From an uncultured Clostridia bacterium (lineage in GTDB: Bacteria; Bacillota; Clostridia; UBA1381): a stretch of DNA of 18,993 nt. Under the pieces are notes generated by a model. The model did no database searches and was not told where the DNA came from. It saw only the letters and a list, made by a program, of their open reading frames with translations. The DNA is taken from the NCBI GenBank assembly GCA_944391265.1, contig CALXSX010000048.1:1-18993 (forward strand), given 5' to 3'. Position numbers and translations under genes: made by a program. This document shows positions 6,243 through 12,866 of this stretch, in pieces (position 1 is the stretch's first letter; each line of letters opens with the position of its first letter).

Positions 6243-7415
6243 TTATACATTTAGATAGCACAATATGCTGCCTGCCGTATTGAACAGCACCCCGTACACG
6301 GCAAGAAGCGCAAGCGGATATGAAACCTGTTTTTTTCTGTACGCAAACGCTATTATTACGGTTGCCGCGACAAGACAGTCGTTTGTGTACCTGTTGCCGA
6401 ACTGCCAGCCGCCCATCGTTTTATGAAGCACTATGCACAATAGCTCGGCAAGTATGGTTACAAGTGCAGTAATAACGATTCTTCCGTCCTTCCTGAGTCC
6501 CTTCACAGCACAGTAAACCGCGACTGCAAAGACGGGGCTTGCGAGGAACATATTCATTCCGTCAAACCTTTGCATTACAAGCTTTCCGTCTGAAATCTGC
6601 GGAAACCTTATAAGCGAATAAAGATTCGCCTTGAGGTAGTACGGGCTGAACTGACCATGCGCCGCCTGCGTGAACTCCGGCAGGTAGTTATGCCCGAACT
6701 CGAAAATATTTCCGAACCGCGAATAGTTAAGCCACATATAAAACACAGCCATTACCGCGGCGCCGGAAAACCAGCTCCACTTTCTGAAAAGAAGTGAAAC
6801 GCCATTTCCGTACTGCTTCATGAGTATCAGACAAAGAAGCGGCAGGTACAGAATCTGAAACGGTCTGCACCCGACGGCAAACGACCACATCAAAAAGCAC
6901 AGAAAGCCTTTTTTCCGCATGGCGAAATAAACAGCCGCCGCCGTAAGAGTGTAGCACATATTCTGAGCGATAAACCACACCCATGCGTTCGTGCTGACAA
7001 AGAGCAGATTTGAGCCGCACGTAAAAAGAAGGGCATATATCAAAGCGTTTGTATCAGACATCTCGCCGCGCCTTAATATAAGGTATGTTATAACTGCCCC
7101 GGCTATTGAAAACGCGAGTGCGAAAAGCCCGTCAAATACCGGCAGACCAATAAGAACAAACGGAAAGTATAGCACCGACGGAAACGGCGGAAAGCTCACG
7201 AAATACCTGTAATCGTAAAACGCAAGCTCAAGGTGCGAGTAGTTCCTGCCAAGATCGAAGCTTCCGTCAGCCCATGCCTGAGCCTGGAGAACGTACGAGT
7301 TGTACGGATTCGGCGAAAGCGGAGAATTTCCCGAAAACACCCACACAATCATGTGTACTATAAATATACACAGCGAAACTAACAGTATATTCTTATCAAG
7401 TGATTTCTTCATCAT
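6243..7415 (-). CDS. Polytopic membrane protein, GT-C glycosyltransferase-like
   Basis: This 390-residue protein has about nine or ten hydrophobic segments with a short cytoplasmic N-terminus. After the first helix comes an acidic extracytoplasmic stretch, AQAWADGSFDLG (45-56), then YRYFVSFPPFPSVLYFPF, and late in the protein GGWQFGNRYTNDCL. A post-TM1 acidic loop, an aromatic/Pro-rich loop and a distal W-Q-F-G-x-R-Y segment recall GT-C fold glycosyltransferases that use polyprenyl-phosphate sugars. No specific family was identified and the function is inferred only at fold level. Its ATG overlaps the ychF stop codon (ATGA, 7412-7415) and has no clear ribosome binding site, so it is probably translationally coupled to ychF. 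Confidence 0.6.
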   Translation of the reverse strand: MMKKSLDKNILLVSLCIFIVHMIVWVFSGNSPLSPNPYNSYVLQAQAWADGSFDLGRNYSHLELAFYDYRYFVSFPPFPSVLYFPFVLIGLPVFDGLFALAFSIAGAVITYLILRRGEMSDTNALIYALLFTCGSNLLFVSTNAWVWFIAQNMCYTLTAAAVYFAMRKKGFLCFLMWSFAVGCRPFQILYLPLLCLILMKQYGNGVSLLFRKWSWFSGAAVMAVFYMWLNYSRFGNIFEFGHNYLPEFTQAAHGQFSPYYLKANLYSLIRFPQISDGKLVMQRFDGMNMFLASPVFAVAVYCAVKGLRKDGRIVITALVTILAELLCIVLHKTMGGWQFGNRYTNDCLVAATVIIAFAYRKKQVSYPLALLAVYGVLFNTAGSILCYLNV

Positions 7416-8506
7416 ACATTAAATCTGAAAAGGACGATATCCCCGTCCTTCATAACGTAGTCCTTGCCCTCTGAGCGGACAAGCCCCTTTTCCTTTGCCG
7501 CGTTCATTGAGCCGCACGCCATCAGGTCGTCATATGCCACCACTTCAGCGCGGATAAAGCCGCGTTCAAAATCCGAGTGTATTTTCCCTGCCGCCTGCGG
7601 CGCTTTTGTTCCGGCGGTGATTGTCCATGCCCGCACCTCAGGCTCGCCTGCTGTGAGGTAGCTTATAAGGCCGAGCAGTCTGTAGCTCGCTTTTATGAGC
7701 CTGTCAAGCCCCGACTCGGAAAGGCCCATCTCCTCAAGGAACATCTTCTTTTCATCGCCGTCAAGCTCCGATATTTCCTCCTCAATCTTTGCGGAAACGG
7801 GCATCACCTCAGAGTTTTCAGTCTCTGCAAGCGCCTTTACCCTGTTTACAAAATCGTTGTTTTCTATGCCCTTCACAAAGTCGTCCTCTGCGACGTTTGC
7901 GGCGTATATTACGGGCTTCATGGATATGAGCGCAATCTCCTTCATGATAGGCGCCTCTTCCTCCGAATAGTCAAGGCTCCGCGCCGGCTTCCCGTCCTCA
8001 AGCACCGCTTTTACGCGCTCCAAAAGCTCAAGCTCTGCCGCAAGCGACTTGTCGCCTTTCATCGCCTTTTTTGTCCTGTCAATTCGCCTTTCAAGGACCT
8101 CAAGGTCGGAAAAAATAAGCTCAAGATTTATCGTTTCAATGTCGCGAATCGGGTCAACCGAGCCTTCAACGTGCGTTATGTTTTCGTCCTCAAAGCACCT
8201 TACAACGTGAACTATTGCATCAACCTCGCGGATATGCGACAAAAATTTGTTGCCCAGTCCCTCGCCGCGGCTCGCTCCTTTCACAAGCCCCGCTATATCG
8301 ACAAACTCGATATACGCGCGTGTCACCTTCTTCGGATGGTACATATCCGCAAGCCTGTCTATCCTCTCGTCTGGCACGTCCACCACGCCCACGTTCGGCT
8401 CTATAGTGCAAAACGGGTAATTCGCCGATTCGGCTCCCGCCTTAGTTATCGCATTAAACAGTGTCGACTTTCCCACGTTCGGGAGTCCAACAATACCTAA
8501 TTTCAT
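7412..8506 (-). CDS. ychF: Redox-regulated ATPase YchF (OLA1/Obg family)
   Basis: This 364-residue cytoplasmic P-loop protein binds ribosomes and has ATPase activity. It shows G1 GLPNVGKST (7-15), G3 DIAGLVKGAS (70-79) and, in place of the GTP-specifying NKxD, NVAE (204-207), the family hallmark explaining ATP preference. A coiled-coil insertion follows G3 (about 125-170), and the C-terminal TGS domain (about 280-364) contains HSDFERGFIRAEVVAYDDL and ends in KDGDIVLFRFNV. Length is exactly typical. A TAAGGAG ribosome binding site lies about 12 nt before ATG 8506, and a consensus promoter is 45 bp upstream. It leads a two-gene unit with the overlapping membrane protein. Confidence 0.97.
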   Translation of the reverse strand: MKLGIVGLPNVGKSTLFNAITKAGAESANYPFCTIEPNVGVVDVPDERIDRLADMYHPKKVTRAYIEFVDIAGLVKGASRGEGLGNKFLSHIREVDAIVHVVRCFEDENITHVEGSVDPIRDIETINLELIFSDLEVLERRIDRTKKAMKGDKSLAAELELLERVKAVLEDGKPARSLDYSEEEAPIMKEIALISMKPVIYAANVAEDDFVKGIENNDFVNRVKALAETENSEVMPVSAKIEEEISELDGDEKKMFLEEMGLSESGLDRLIKASYRLLGLISYLTAGEPEVRAWTITAGTKAPQAAGKIHSDFERGFIRAEVVAYDDLMACGSMNAAKEKGLVRSEGKDYVMKDGDIVLFRFNV

Positions 8507-8551
8507 TTTATTTTACAACTCCTTATTTCGCTCGGATTAAAATCAGTTTAT

Positions 8552-8580
8552 ATTATACCATGTATTGCCTGGTTTTGCAA
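8552..8580 (-). promoter_or_regulatory. ychF: sigma-A type promoter for ychF
   Basis: On the minus strand, TTGCAA (8575-8580), a 17-bp spacer and TATAAT (8552-8557) form a near-consensus promoter upstream of the ychF ribosome binding site. Confidence 0.8.
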
Positions 8581-8627
8581 TAGCAAAATTTCAGCAGTTC
8601 CCGGGAAAATGTCAAAATTACCGCTAT

Positions 8628-8656
8628 TTGCATTACGGTTTGTGATACGATAAAGT
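8628..8656 (+). promoter_or_regulatory. Possible promoter upstream of the 14-codon ORF
   Basis: TTGCAT (8628-8633), a 17-bp spacer and TAAAGT (8651-8656) stand 28 bp upstream of a short ORF with a strong ribosome binding site. The -10 box is weak, so this is tentative. Confidence 0.4.
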
Positions 8657-8684
8657 ATGTACGACTGAAAACAGGGAGGATCTT

Positions 8685-8729
8685 ATGGGCAAGCATGATA
8701 AGGAAGAAAAGGCATTGATTTGTAAATAA
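8685..8729 (+). CDS. Possible 14-residue small ORF or gene-start remnant
   Basis: ATG 8685 follows a GGGAGGATCTT ribosome binding site at ideal spacing and reads MGKHDKEEKALICK before TAA. The peptide is very polar with one Cys near the end. No family is recognised. The good initiation signal with so few codons could mean a true small protein, a leader peptide, or the surviving 5' end of a deleted gene. The sequence after the stop is AT-rich with no continuing frame. Confidence 0.3.
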   Translation: MGKHDKEEKALICK

Positions 8730-8952
8730 TCTATGAATTTTACAGCATAAATTATAAAAAATTTGCTGAGACTATTTATTATTTTATATTTGTGTGATAC
8801 AATAACAGTGATTACATAAAAGCTGCTTTAAAAAAGCCGCTTAATTGATGGGATGTCAAATAAGTTTACACCGGACAAAACGGGTGGCTTCAGTCACCTG
8901 CTCCGGGCGGTTCGTTTATTTTGCGGCATCCTGCGGAATTGGAGGGATTGAC
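8730..8952 (+). promoter_or_regulatory. Promoter and structured leader of the first two-component operon
   Basis: TACAAT (8798-8803) is a good -10 box, but only TTTATT stands at the -35 position. The following 150 nt fold into two hairpins. Hairpin one pairs AGCTGCTTT (8821-8829) with AAAGCCGCT (8833-8841), with one mismatch. Hairpin two has an outer stem CCGGA/TCCGG (8871-8875 with 8902-8906), an asymmetric CAAAA internal bulge, and an inner 6-bp stem (8881-8886 with 8895-8900, one G-T pair) around loop GCTTCAGT. No known riboswitch class was recognised. Function, if any, is unknown. Confidence 0.35.
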
Positions 8953-9639
8953 ATGGCAAACAATAAGGTTCTTGTGGTAGATGACGATGCGCATATCGCG
9001 GAGCTGATAAAGCTGTATCTTGAAAAAGAGGGGTACAAGGCGAACGTGGCTCAAAACGGAGCGGTAGCTTTGAAGATGTTCAAGGAGGAAGCGCCGTCTA
9101 TTGTCATACTTGACGTGATGATGCCGGAGATGGACGGCTGGCAGGTATGCCGCGAGATAAGAAGAATAAGCAATATACCAATTATAATGCTGACGGCAAA
9201 GGGCGAAACGTTTGACAAGGTTCTCGGCCTTGAGCTCGGCGCGGATGACTATATGGTAAAGCCGTTTGAGCCGAAGGAGCTTGTGGCAAGGGTAAAGGCG
9301 GTTCTGAGGAGATTTGAATCAAACGACACTCAGACGATGAAAGAGATAGTCTACCCCAACCTTTCAATAAACCTTTCAAATTACGAGCTCAAAATAGCCG
9401 GGAAGATAGTGGAGATACCCCCGAAAGAGCTTGAGCTTCTGTACTTCCTTGCATCAAATCCGAACAGGGTGTTCACGAGAGAACAGCTCCTTGAGGACGT
9501 GTGGGGCTTTGACTGCTACGTTGATTCAAGAACGGTTGACGTACATATCAAGCGTCTGCGTGAAAAGCTTGACGGTGTAGAGGGCAACTGGTCTATAAAG
9601 ACCGTGTGGAGTGTGGGCTATAAATTCGAGGTAAGGTAA
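8953..9639 (+). CDS. OmpR/PhoB-family response regulator
   Basis: This 228-residue DNA-binding regulator is activated by phosphorylation. The receiver domain (about 5-118) has the acidic pair in VVDDDAH, phospho-acceptor Asp54 in VILDVMMPEMDG, Thr81 and Lys103 in MVKPF. The winged-helix domain (about 132-227) has the transactivation/recognition segment VFTREQLLEDVWGF and RTVDVHIKRLREKL. Start ATG 8953 is preceded by GGAGGGATTGAC; an upstream in-frame ATG at 8845 gives a non-homologous Cys-rich extension and is rejected. It is followed, after a 113-nt structured gap, by its presumed partner kinase. Target genes are not evident. Confidence 0.93.
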   Translation: MANNKVLVVDDDAHIAELIKLYLEKEGYKANVAQNGAVALKMFKEEAPSIVILDVMMPEMDGWQVCREIRRISNIPIIMLTAKGETFDKVLGLELGADDYMVKPFEPKELVARVKAVLRRFESNDTQTMKEIVYPNLSINLSNYELKIAGKIVEIPPKELELLYFLASNPNRVFTREQLLEDVWGFDCYVDSRTVDVHIKRLREKLDGVEGNWSIKTVWSVGYKFEVR

Positions 9640-9732
9640 CGTGAAAACCATGCGTCGCATCTTAACTGTTTTCAGGGGTATAAGCATAAAAATATGTCCC
9701 TCAAATCAGGCAGTGCGCTTCGTTTTCACGTT
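9638..9732. repeat. 11-bp inverted repeat and internal hairpins between regulator and kinase
   Basis: AACGTGAAAAC (9638-9648), which begins inside the regulator's TAA stop, is perfectly complementary to GTTTTCACGTT (9722-9732), ending 20 nt before the kinase ATG. Between them AGGGGTATA and TATGTCCCT can form a further stem with two G-T pairs. This is unusual for two genes that normally abut. It may be an RNA structure tuning kinase translation or mRNA processing, or the remains of a small inserted element. Confidence 0.55.
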
Positions 9733-9752
9733 TTGCAGAATGGAGATTTAAC

Positions 9753-11174
9753 ATGTTTAAAAGCATATTCGGCCGCCTGTTCTGGACGAATATCATTATC
9801 ATCATGGTGGTGTTCATGACGGTAGCGGCGGCGATGTCCGTTTTTGTAAACAACTATATGTCGGACAGGCAGTACGACATGGCGCTCAAGCTCTCCGACA
9901 CGATAAATTACTGGACGGGCTTTCTTCAGGTGGAAAACAACAACGTCCGCTCCCGGAATTTTTACAGGGAAACGCTGAAAGGGTGGGCGGACTTTCTGAG
10001 CGCTGATATAATCGTATCCGACCTGGACGGCAACATTGTCGAGACGACAAACGAAGATGTGACATCCGTCCCGCAGCAGTTTTTGGATAGCGTGAAGCGC
10101 GGCGAAATCATACGCCAGACAGGCAGGTTCACAACTGCGTACTCCGGCAAGATATTCGTTGTGGCGATACCGATAGAGTACTACGGCAACATAATAGGCG
10201 GTATGTACGTAAACACGCACGTGCCGACGCTTACCAAAATGACCGGCACTCTGCTTTTGTGGTTTCTGCTGTCGTCGCTCATATCCATACTTGCGGCGTT
10301 TGCTCTGATATACGGGCAGTCGATGAAAATTTCAATGCCTATCAACAAGATAAACAAAGCGGCTCTCGACATAGCGGCAGGCAATTTTGACGAAAGGATA
10401 AAGGTTACAAGCAAGGACGAGATTGGCCAGCTTGCCTCGTCGTTTAACTTCATGGCAGATTCGCTTGAAAAGCTGGAGGATATGCGTTCACGTTTCGTAA
10501 GCGACGTATCGCATGAGCTGAGGACGCCGATGACAAGCATATCGGGGTTTGTTCAGGGAATGCTCGACGGGACGATACCTCAAGATAAGCAGGAATACTA
10601 CCTTAAAATAGTGCTCGACGAATCGACAAGGCTTAAAAAGCTCGTGACAGACATGCTCGAGATGAGCAAGCTGTCAAGCAGTGAATACAAGCTGAACGTA
10701 ACTGAGTTTGATTTTGCGGAGCTGGTGAGGATATGCGTTATAGGCCTTGATCAGAAGATTTCAGATAAGTCACTGGAGCTTGAAATAAATTTTGAGCATG
10801 ACAAAATACCCGTGTGCGCCGACCGCGACGCTATACAGCGAGTGGTGATAAATCTCCTTGATAACGCTGTAAAATTCAGCTATCCCAACACAAAGATTGA
10901 TATTGCTGTAAGGTGCGACAGCAAAAAGGCGTATTTCAGCGTCGGGAACTTCGGCGAGGGCATAGAAAAAGAGGATTTGCCGCACATTTTCGACAGGTTT
11001 TACAAAACGGACAAATCGCGTACAAAAAGCTCGTCAGGCGCCGGGCTCGGTCTGTCGTTTGTCAAAAACATCATGGTTTTGCACAAGCAGAGCGTGTGGG
11101 TGGACAGCCACGAGGCAAAAGAGGGCAGCGGCGTAAAATACACAAAATTCACTTTTTCACTTGAAAAAGCGTGA
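9753..11174 (+). CDS. Membrane sensor histidine kinase, HAMP/HisKA type
   Basis: This 473-residue kinase probably phosphorylates the regulator encoded just upstream. TM1 (about 11-33) and TM2 (about 164-187) bracket an extracytoplasmic domain of about 130 residues. Within it, ADIIVSDLDGNIVETT...FVVAIPIEYYGNIIGGMYV has the strand pattern of PAS/Cache-type ligand domains. HAMP (188-240) leads to HisKA with phospho-acceptor His254 in SDVSHELRTP. The ATPase domain shows the N box NLLDNAVKFS (367-376), G1 GNFGEGIE and G2 GAGLGLSF. A TGGAG ribosome binding site precedes ATG 9753. thiD starts 9 nt after the stop. The signal is unknown. Confidence 0.92.
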   Translation: MFKSIFGRLFWTNIIIIMVVFMTVAAAMSVFVNNYMSDRQYDMALKLSDTINYWTGFLQVENNNVRSRNFYRETLKGWADFLSADIIVSDLDGNIVETTNEDVTSVPQQFLDSVKRGEIIRQTGRFTTAYSGKIFVVAIPIEYYGNIIGGMYVNTHVPTLTKMTGTLLLWFLLSSLISILAAFALIYGQSMKISMPINKINKAALDIAAGNFDERIKVTSKDEIGQLASSFNFMADSLEKLEDMRSRFVSDVSHELRTPMTSISGFVQGMLDGTIPQDKQEYYLKIVLDESTRLKKLVTDMLEMSKLSSSEYKLNVTEFDFAELVRICVIGLDQKISDKSLELEINFEHDKIPVCADRDAIQRVVINLLDNAVKFSYPNTKIDIAVRCDSKKAYFSVGNFGEGIEKEDLPHIFDRFYKTDKSRTKSSSGAGLGLSFVKNIMVLHKQSVWVDSHEAKEGSGVKYTKFTFSLEKA

Positions 11175-11183
11175 TGAAAGGCA

Positions 11184-11987
11184 GTGGCTTCCTTGAAAAA
11201 GGTTTTAACAATAGCCGGCTCGGACTCAAGCGGCGGAGCCGGGATACAGGCTGATATAAAGACGATAGCCGCAAACAATATGTACGCCATGAGCGTTATA
11301 ACGGCGCTTACAGCGCAAAACACGCTCGGGGTGCGCGGTGTTCTTGAAGCGGACGCGGATTTTGTAAAGCTTCAGCTCGACTGTATTTTTGATGACATTT
11401 TCCCGGACAGCGTAAAAATAGGCATGGTTTCAAATGCGCAAATCATAGAAACGATAGCATCAGCTCTCACAGAGCGCGGTGCAAAAAACATTGTTTTAGA
11501 CCCGGTCATGGTCGCGACAAGCGGCAGCAGCCTGCTCGGCGGCGGAGCGCAGGGGGCGCTTGTGAAATACCTTATACCTGTTTCCGACATAATAACACCG
11601 AATATTCCGGAGGCTCAGTGGCTGACGGGAATGAGCATAAAAACGGAATCGGACATGGAAAGTGCGGCGCGGCTGATGCACGAAAAATGGGGTACGGCTG
11701 TGCTTGTAAAGGGCGGTCACTCCGGCTCGGACGCGTCTGACTACCTTTTCTCAGACAGCGGCGGCGTGTGGTTTAAATCCGCAAGAATCGACAATCCCAA
11801 CACGCACGGCACCGGCTGCACGCTTTCTTCGGCGATAGCGTGCGCACTTGCGGACGGCAGGAGCATGGAGGACAGCGTAAGGCTTGCAAAGGAATACGTG
11901 ACGGGCGCGATAGCGGCAGGGCTTGATATAGGCCGCGGCAGGGGTCCGCTGATGCACAACTTTAAGACGGTGCAGGGAAGTGAATAA
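11184..11987 (+). CDS. thiD: Hydroxymethylpyrimidine/phosphomethylpyrimidine kinase
   Basis: This ribokinase-fold enzyme phosphorylates HMP and HMP-P to HMP-PP for thiamine synthesis or salvage. At 267 residues it has the normal ThiD length. Visible motifs are TIAGSDSSGGAGIQADIKT (9-27), TALTAQNT (40-47), LDPVMVATSGSSLL (105-118), VKGGHSGSD (175-183) and the GTGCTLSSAIA anion hole (209-219) with catalytic Cys212. The start is uncertain: GTG 11184 sits only 2 nt after AAAGG, while TTG 11193 (MKKVLTIAG) sits 11 nt after it; both are in frame. Pyridoxal kinase activity is possible in this family. The gene closely follows the kinase and no thiamine gene or TPP riboswitch is nearby. Confidence 0.93.
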   Translation: MASLKKVLTIAGSDSSGGAGIQADIKTIAANNMYAMSVITALTAQNTLGVRGVLEADADFVKLQLDCIFDDIFPDSVKIGMVSNAQIIETIASALTERGAKNIVLDPVMVATSGSSLLGGGAQGALVKYLIPVSDIITPNIPEAQWLTGMSIKTESDMESAARLMHEKWGTAVLVKGGHSGSDASDYLFSDSGGVWFKSARIDNPNTHGTGCTLSSAIACALADGRSMEDSVRLAKEYVTGAIAAGLDIGRGRGPLMHNFKTVQGSE

Positions 11988-12005
11988 ATTTTCACTTCCT
12001 TTTTT
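11976..12005 (+). terminator. Intrinsic terminator overlapping the end of thiD
   Basis: GGAAGTGAA (11976-11984) pairs perfectly with TTCACTTCC (11991-11999) around loop TAAATT, followed by six T (12000-12005). The thiD stop codon TAA (11985-11987) lies in the loop. Confidence 0.92.
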
Positions 12006-12020
12006 ATTGTTTCCATATAT

Positions 12021-12059
12021 CCGGGAGCGGCGCTGACCGGCTTTGCCCTCCGCCCCCGG
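12021..12059. repeat. GC-rich inverted repeat between thiD and the second operon
   Basis: CCGGGAGCGG (12021-12030) pairs with CCGCCCCCGG (12050-12059) with one mismatch, around a 19-nt loop. It is far more GC-rich than the AT-rich DNA after it and has no T-run, so it is not a standard terminator. It could be a copy of a dispersed palindromic repeat. Confidence 0.4.
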
Positions 12060-12107
12060 CGACATAAAACAGACCAAAAATTTATATAAATTTATATACT
12101 TTATCTA

Positions 12108-12136
12108 TTGCAAAACAATTCTTTCTATTATATAAT
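12108..12136 (+). promoter_or_regulatory. sigma-A type promoter for the second two-component operon
   Basis: TTGCAA (12108-12113), a 17-bp spacer and TATAAT (12131-12136) form a near-perfect promoter, about 46 bp upstream of the TTG start of the regulator, within very AT-rich DNA. Confidence 0.83.
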
Positions 12137-12182
12137 AGTATATATTGGTGCGGTAAATTTTATCCGGAAGGCGTGATGTTGT

Positions 12183-12866
12183 TTGAAAATTCTTGTAGTG
12201 GACGATGAAAAATTGCTCGTAAAGGGCATAAAATACAACCTTGAACAGGAAGGGTATACGGTGGAAACGGCATTTGACGGCGAAGAGGCGGTGCGCCTTG
12301 CTCACGACGATTCTATCGACCTCATACTGCTTGACCTCATGCTACCGAAAATGGACGGGCTTTCCGTGTGCAGGAGCGTGAGAAGCTTCTCAAATGTGCC
12401 AATCATCATGCTCACCGCGAAAAGCGAGGATATTGACAAAATACTCGGCCTCGAATACGGAGCCGACGATTATATAACGAAGCCGTTTAATATACGTGAG
12501 GTTTCCGCAAGGATTAAAGCGATACTCAGACGGATAAACCCCGTCAAAAAGGGTGACCGCGACAAGATACTCGTATCAGGCGACATAACACTCGATTACA
12601 ATTTCAAGCGCGTCACGATAGGCGAAAAGACGTGCGAGCTCACGGCAAAGGAATTTGATCTGCTTGAGCTGTTCCTGAAAAATCCCGGCAAGGTGTACAC
12701 AAGGGAAAATCTTCTTGATATAGCATGGGGCTTTGACTACCCGGGCGATGTGAGAACTGTCGATGTTCACATTCGCCGTCTTCGCGAAAAGATAGAGAAA
12801 AACCCTGCCGAGCCTGAATATATAAAGACAAAATGGGGTGTTGGCTATTATTACAGAAAGGATTAA
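12183..12866 (+). CDS. OmpR/PhoB-family response regulator, second copy
   Basis: This 227-residue regulator starts KILVVDDEKLLVKG. The receiver (about 1-117) has phospho-acceptor Asp51 in LILLDLMLPKMDG, Thr78 and Lys100 in ITKPF; the winged helix (about 128-226) has VYTRENLLDIAWGF and RTVDVHIRRLREKI. The start is TTG 12183, the only in-frame start at a workable distance (11 nt) from GGAAGG (12166-12171); a nearby ATG (12176) is out of frame. A TTG start suggests modest translation. Its 3' end overlaps the downstream kinase. It belongs to the same subfamily as the regulator at 8953 but is clearly diverged, so this is not a recent duplication. Confidence 0.92.
   Translation: MKILVVDDEKLLVKGIKYNLEQEGYTVETAFDGEEAVRLAHDDSIDLILLDLMLPKMDGLSVCRSVRSFSNVPIIMLTAKSEDIDKILGLEYGADDYITKPFNIREVSARIKAILRRINPVKKGDRDKILVSGDITLDYNFKRVTIGEKTCELTAKEFDLLELFLKNPGKVYTRENLLDIAWGFDYPGDVRTVDVHIRRLREKIEKNPAEPEYIKTKWGVGYYYRKD

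Noticed and set aside
7577..8500. 307-codon plus-strand open frame opposite ychF
   Set aside because: It lies wholly antisense to an unmistakable YchF gene, has no ribosome binding site, and its composition is that of a shadow frame.
8764..8772. CTGAGA motif suggesting a TPP riboswitch for the operon that contains thiD
   Set aside because: The rest of the TPP aptamer (ACCTGAT, the GGATAATGCC-like segment and paired helices) is absent, and the predicted -10 box lies downstream of the motif.
8845..8952. 36-residue N-terminal extension of the first response regulator
   Set aside because: The extension is Cys-rich and unlike receiver domains. ATG 8953 has a GGAGGG ribosome binding site and begins exactly at the receiver fold; the upstream stretch folds as a leader hairpin.
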